This document shows positions 61,310-64,000 of a stretch of DNA of 64,000 bases, in pieces. This stretch comes from Fibrobacterota bacterium (GTDB taxonomy: Bacteria; Fibrobacterota; Chitinivibrionia; Chitinivibrionales; Chitinispirillaceae): positions 38,336 to 102,335 of the forward strand of contig JAEZKP010000043.1 of the NCBI GenBank assembly GCA_023436145.1, written 5' to 3'. The translations under genes and the position numbers were made by a program. Below the pieces are notes generated by a model. The model was not told the origin of the DNA, ran no database searches, and worked only from the letters and a program-made list of their open reading frames with translations. The number at the start of each line of letters is the position of its first letter. Positions within the stretch are counted from its first letter, which is position 1.

Positions 61310-63004
61310 GTGCGACTGACAGAAGAACAAAAGCTAATTCTGAACAGCAGTGGTAATCTGAAAATACATGCTGTTGCTGGAAGTGGAAAGACTACGACTC
61401 TCGTAGAGTATGCCAGAAAACATGGAAAAAAACGTCGCATACTGTATCTGGCATTCAACAGATCGGTTAAAATTGAAGCACAGAAACGTTTTGCTCAGGC
61501 AGAACTTTCTCATGTTCAGGTGGATACTGCACACAGTCTGGCCTGGAACAGAATTGTCCCTGAACATGGTTATAAAGTGCGTTCCAATTATAAACCACAT
61601 GAAATTGCAGACCTGCTAAAAATTAAACACTCCAATAAAGATCCGGTCTCATCTATTGCCCTTTGCAGTCATATCGGGAAGCTGATCTCACTTTTCTGCA
61701 ATCAGGCAGTTTCAAAAGTTAAAGACATGGACTACAGCAGTTACATTGATGATTTACGGGCTAAAAACTTTGTAACAAAGCATCATGACAAAATTGCTGA
61801 TTGTGCACGGAAATTACTGGCTATGATGAATGCTGCGGATATTGCGGTTACTCATGAGTTTTACCTTAAGAAATTCCAACTTTCAAGACCACAGCTCTAT
61901 TATGATATTATTCTTTTTGATGAAGGTCAGGATGCCTCCCCGGTTATGCTGGATATATTTCTGAATCAGACCGACTCTTTAAAAATAATAGTAGGAGATA
62001 TTCATCAGCAGATTTACAGTTGGAGATATGCAGTCAATGCTCTTAAAAATGTGAACTTCACCGATTTTTCACTCACCTCAAGTTTCCGCTTTCCTCAATA
62101 TATTGCAGATGTTGCCATGTCGGTGCTGCAATGGAAAAAATACCTCAAAGATCCGCTAAATTTAAAAATCACTGGTCTGGGTAAAAATATAAAAAGAGCT
62201 TCAAGCAAAATAACCCTCGCCAGGACCAATCTATCACTTTTAAGGCGGGCAATTGAATACACAAATTCCAGCAGGACAAAAAGAAAAATCTATTTTGAGG
62301 GGAATCTCTCTTCTTATATGTACGCTGCCGAAGGGGCTTCCCTCTGGGATGTACTTAATCTTTATCAGGGGAAATTTCATCTTATAAAAGATCCACTCAT
62401 TAAACAAATGAAAACCATGGATGATCTTCAGGAATATGCAGAAGTCTCCAATGATTCAGAACTTTCAACCCTCATTGAAATGGTAAATGAACATGGTCTG
62501 CAGCTTCCATCGTATATCAATAAAATCAAAGAGATGCATGTCGAAGATAAGGATCGCGACAAGGCTGATATGATTTTCTCCACTGTACACAGATCCAAAG
62601 GCCTGGAATACGATTCGGTAAATCTGGAAAACGACTTTATTTCAGAGAAAAAGCTTCTTCGGGTCGCAGAAAAAAGTGAAATTCCAAGGCAGGATCTGCA
62701 AAAACTAAATGAAGAGATCAACCTTCTGTATGTGGCAGTCACCAGAAGCCGTGGAATACTGAAAATTCCTCAGGGCTTATTTCTGGATAATACTCCGTTA
62801 ATACAAGAGCTACATCAAAAGTCCAGCTCGAACACCCAACAGTTGACATCTCAGCCTTATATACCCTGGACTCACCACGATGATGAAAAACTACGACATT
62901 TCTTATCCCTTGGAGAAACAACTGAACAGATTGCACTGAAATTGAAAAGGTCGAAAAGCTCTGTTACTGCAAGAATCAGAAAGCTGGGAATTCGGAAAAA
63001 ATAA
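61310..63004 (+). CDS. UvrD/FBH1-like superfamily I helicase with C-terminal HTH tail
   Basis: 564 residues, GTG start after GAGG. Motif I AVAGSGKTT (21-29), motif II DEGQD (204-208, a variant of DEAQD/DExxQ), motif III GDIHQQIYSWR (229-239), then TLARTNLSLLRRAI, motif V HRSKGLEYD and motif VI LLYVAVTRSRG. Inserts are shorter than in UvrD/Rep, resembling FBH1-type helicases. The last 46 residues (519-564) form a homeodomain-like unit: PWTHHDDEKLRHFLSLGETT, 'QIALKLKRSKSSVTARIRKLG', the SANT/GcrA-like sequence 'W...d...L......G....IA..L.RS..sV..R...LG'. It unwinds DNA 3' to 5'. It stands alone. Confidence 0.85.
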   Translation: MRLTEEQKLILNSSGNLKIHAVAGSGKTTTLVEYARKHGKKRRILYLAFNRSVKIEAQKRFAQAELSHVQVDTAHSLAWNRIVPEHGYKVRSNYKPHEIADLLKIKHSNKDPVSSIALCSHIGKLISLFCNQAVSKVKDMDYSSYIDDLRAKNFVTKHHDKIADCARKLLAMMNAADIAVTHEFYLKKFQLSRPQLYYDIILFDEGQDASPVMLDIFLNQTDSLKIIVGDIHQQIYSWRYAVNALKNVNFTDFSLTSSFRFPQYIADVAMSVLQWKKYLKDPLNLKITGLGKNIKRASSKITLARTNLSLLRRAIEYTNSSRTKRKIYFEGNLSSYMYAAEGASLWDVLNLYQGKFHLIKDPLIKQMKTMDDLQEYAEVSNDSELSTLIEMVNEHGLQLPSYINKIKEMHVEDKDRDKADMIFSTVHRSKGLEYDSVNLENDFISEKKLLRVAEKSEIPRQDLQKLNEEINLLYVAVTRSRGILKIPQGLFLDNTPLIQELHQKSSSNTQQLTSQPYIPWTHHDDEKLRHFLSLGETTEQIALKLKRSKSSVTARIRKLGIRKK

Positions 63005-63328
63005 GCTACTGCGATAGCCACCCACTTGCTGGCCTGCTTTGGCCATTGATCGTGATTCTTTTATTAGGCAAAAAGTTCAAAAAGAAAGGTATGGGCAGAA
63101 ACCTTCTGAGATAAAACAACCTCAATTAATTAGTTTCTGTTCAAAATGAACGAATGCTAATTGATCTGGAGCTGGAATCTATCTTTTTCCTGTATTCTTT
63201 AAAAACAACTCGGGCATGACGGATTTAGTGCATTTTGAACAGGAACTAATTACTTTTTTACTACAAGATAATTAGAAAACGTACTATTTTATTTGAGTTA
63301 CATTTTATCCAGGAAAATAGAATAGGTT
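63005..63328. other. Intergenic region containing a palindromic element
   Basis: Between the helicase gene and the DUF2007 gene. It holds copy B (63127-63252); the rest is AT-rich with no gene. Confidence 0.6.
63127..63252. repeat. MITE-like palindromic element, copy B
   Basis: Left arm 63127-63148 (TAATTAGTTTCTGTTCAAAA, then TG) and right arm 63231-63252 are 22-base inverted repeats with one mismatch, separated by 82 bases. No open frame and no transposase. Core GGGCATGACGGAT matches copy A. Confidence 0.7.
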
Positions 63329-63562
63329 ATGATAGATTTGAATCAGGACCAGTTCATAAAGATCGGCTCTTTTAATGATAGTTTTCAGGCCAATATGGCT
63401 AAAGAGATTCTGCAATCAAACGGAATCAGCTGTGTGGTAACCGGAGATGAATTTAAGCTTTTTCAGCCTTCATCAGAGGATCTCAAACCTATCCAGCTGA
63501 TTATCAATACAAACGATAAAGCAGCTGCTGAAGAGCTGCTGGTGGTATTCTTTAATAGCTAA
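63329..63562 (+). CDS. DUF2007 family (putative signal transducing) protein
   Basis: 77 residues, complete. Matches the DUF2007 pattern: FIKIGSFNDSFQANMAKEIL and QSNGISCVVTGDEF, then a 'PIQLIINTNDKAAAEELL' end. Members are small alpha/beta proteins of unknown role that often act as stand-alone domains. It starts after AGGTT and its stop is 11 bases from the left arm of the 326-bp palindromic element. Confidence 0.72.
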   Translation: MIDLNQDQFIKIGSFNDSFQANMAKEILQSNGISCVVTGDEFKLFQPSSEDLKPIQLIINTNDKAAAEELLVVFFNS

Positions 63563-63573
63563 TCCATTTCAGT

Positions 63574-63899
63574 AGTGTCCGGTTAATTTAACAAAGGATT
63601 ACTGCAAAAAACAGCTTGGAATTTGGATTTTCAGACCAGAATGCACCAAATCACAAATCTTAAATTCCAAACAAAACCCAAATTACAATACCCAAATTCT
63701 AAACAGGAACAGGAGTATGAATAGAGAATTCGAAATCTGAAAATTGAAACAGGATAGTGACTCTATCTGCTCTTTTCTCGTTTGGATTTTGAATAATTGG
63801 TAATTGGGAATTGTTTAGGATTTGGGGTTTGTGATTTGGAATTTATTTGCGTGCCCTACTTCTTATGAAATCTTATGTTTGTTAAATTAACCGGACACT
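63574..63899. mobile_element. 326-bp MITE-like element with 22-bp terminal inverted repeats
   Basis: AGTGTCCGGTTAATTTAACA plus AA (63574-63595) is repeated perfectly inverted at 63878-63899. Inside, long AAAT/CCAAA and TTTGG/GGATTTG tracts form a second, imperfect inverted repeat (CCAAATCACAAA on the left and TTTGTGATTTGG on the right), so the whole element could fold on itself. There is no coding frame, so transposase would have to come in trans. No target-site duplication is evident in the flanks. The internal simple-sequence words resemble dispersed non-coding repeats of other bacteria. Confidence 0.6.
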
Positions 63900-64000
63900 T
63901 CTGTTTATCAGTAAAACCATATAAACATTGGTCAGTTTATCACCTCATAGAAGTGTAACCTTTCGAGCTTTATAGTATACATTAGTAAAAGTGGTTTTAA
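63900..64000. other. Window end, no feature seen
   Basis: About 100 AT-rich bases beyond the palindromic element, with no gene or signal I can support. Confidence 0.5.

Noticed and set aside
61310..63562. A phage-defence island around the helicase
   Set aside because: The helicase has no nuclease or effector partner; neighbours are an exported orphan and a DUF2007 protein.
1..64000. CRISPR arrays, tRNA/rRNA genes, prophage or transposase genes
   Set aside because: No regular direct-repeat and spacer array, no tRNA-like cloverleaf with a matching anticodon region, and no phage or transposase protein signatures were seen on either strand.

Overview
The window reads as a chromosomal segment of a Gram-negative, diderm bacterium with roughly 40-45% G+C by eye, most likely a member of the Fibrobacterota (Chitinispirillia/Chitinivibrionia-like). 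The outer membrane is implied by lptC-lptA-lptB, an LpxL-type acyltransferase, an MCE/MlaD lipid-transfer protein, a predicted beta-barrel and several lipoproteins. The phylum guess is inference. It rests on a large secreted protein ending in a FlgD/Por-type C-terminal domain, a short region-1.1-less RpoD, a eukaryote-like (type 2) IleRS and frequent GTG/TTG starts. No 16S gene is present to confirm it.

Layout. 1-5.5 kb (minus strand): a Ser/Thr kinase with ankyrin repeats cut by the window edge, a CheY-like receiver, a polysaccharide flippase and two exported proteins of unknown role. 5.7-8.5 kb: an unknown protein, a Fur-FeoA fusion regulator and a beta-barrel protein. 8.9-13.8 kb: a bifunctional penicillin-binding protein divergent from a solute-binding lipoprotein. 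14-20 kb: a GAF-GGDEF diguanylate cyclase, a GT2/ParB-like pair and a modular secreted carbohydrate-binding-type protein. 20.5-24.5 kb: an HpnP-like B12 radical SAM enzyme, a frameshifted gene remnant, RpoD, a small lipoprotein and a DUF6064 membrane protein.

24.7-33.2 kb (minus): scpA-scpB-mutS (condensin kleisin partners plus mismatch repair), glmS, a YbaK-type deacylase and a MORN-like lipoprotein. 33.6-44.6 kb (plus): a compact housekeeping run of yggS-yggT-divIVA-yggU, purine nucleoside phosphorylase, ileS, an LpxL-like acyltransferase, lptC-lptA-lptB and rpoN. This run joins division-associated genes to lipopolysaccharide biogenesis. 44.7-53.9 kb: DUF4256, lipA, hpf, an MCE protein, HPr, then hom-thrC-apgM, in which the ApgM-like protein is a candidate non-orthologous homoserine kinase, and a polyprenyl-phosphate sugar transferase.

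54-64 kb is looser. It holds degenerate 31-nt tandem repeats, an arginase, a NUDIX enzyme, a zinc-ribbon protein, an ornithine-lipid-type acyltransferase pair (OlsB/OlsA-like), an incomplete-looking membrane sensor, exported orphans, a superfamily I helicase with a C-terminal DNA-binding tail, and three palindromic MITE-like elements.

No rRNA, tRNA, CRISPR array, prophage or transposase gene was seen. The most interesting items are the Fur-FeoA fusion with a Fur-like dyad at its own promoter, the repeat-bearing tail of ScpB, hom-thrC-apgM, the HpnP-like enzyme, the arginase/ornithine-lipid neighbourhood and the palindromic elements at the right end. I did not find a convincing wholly new multi-gene system.
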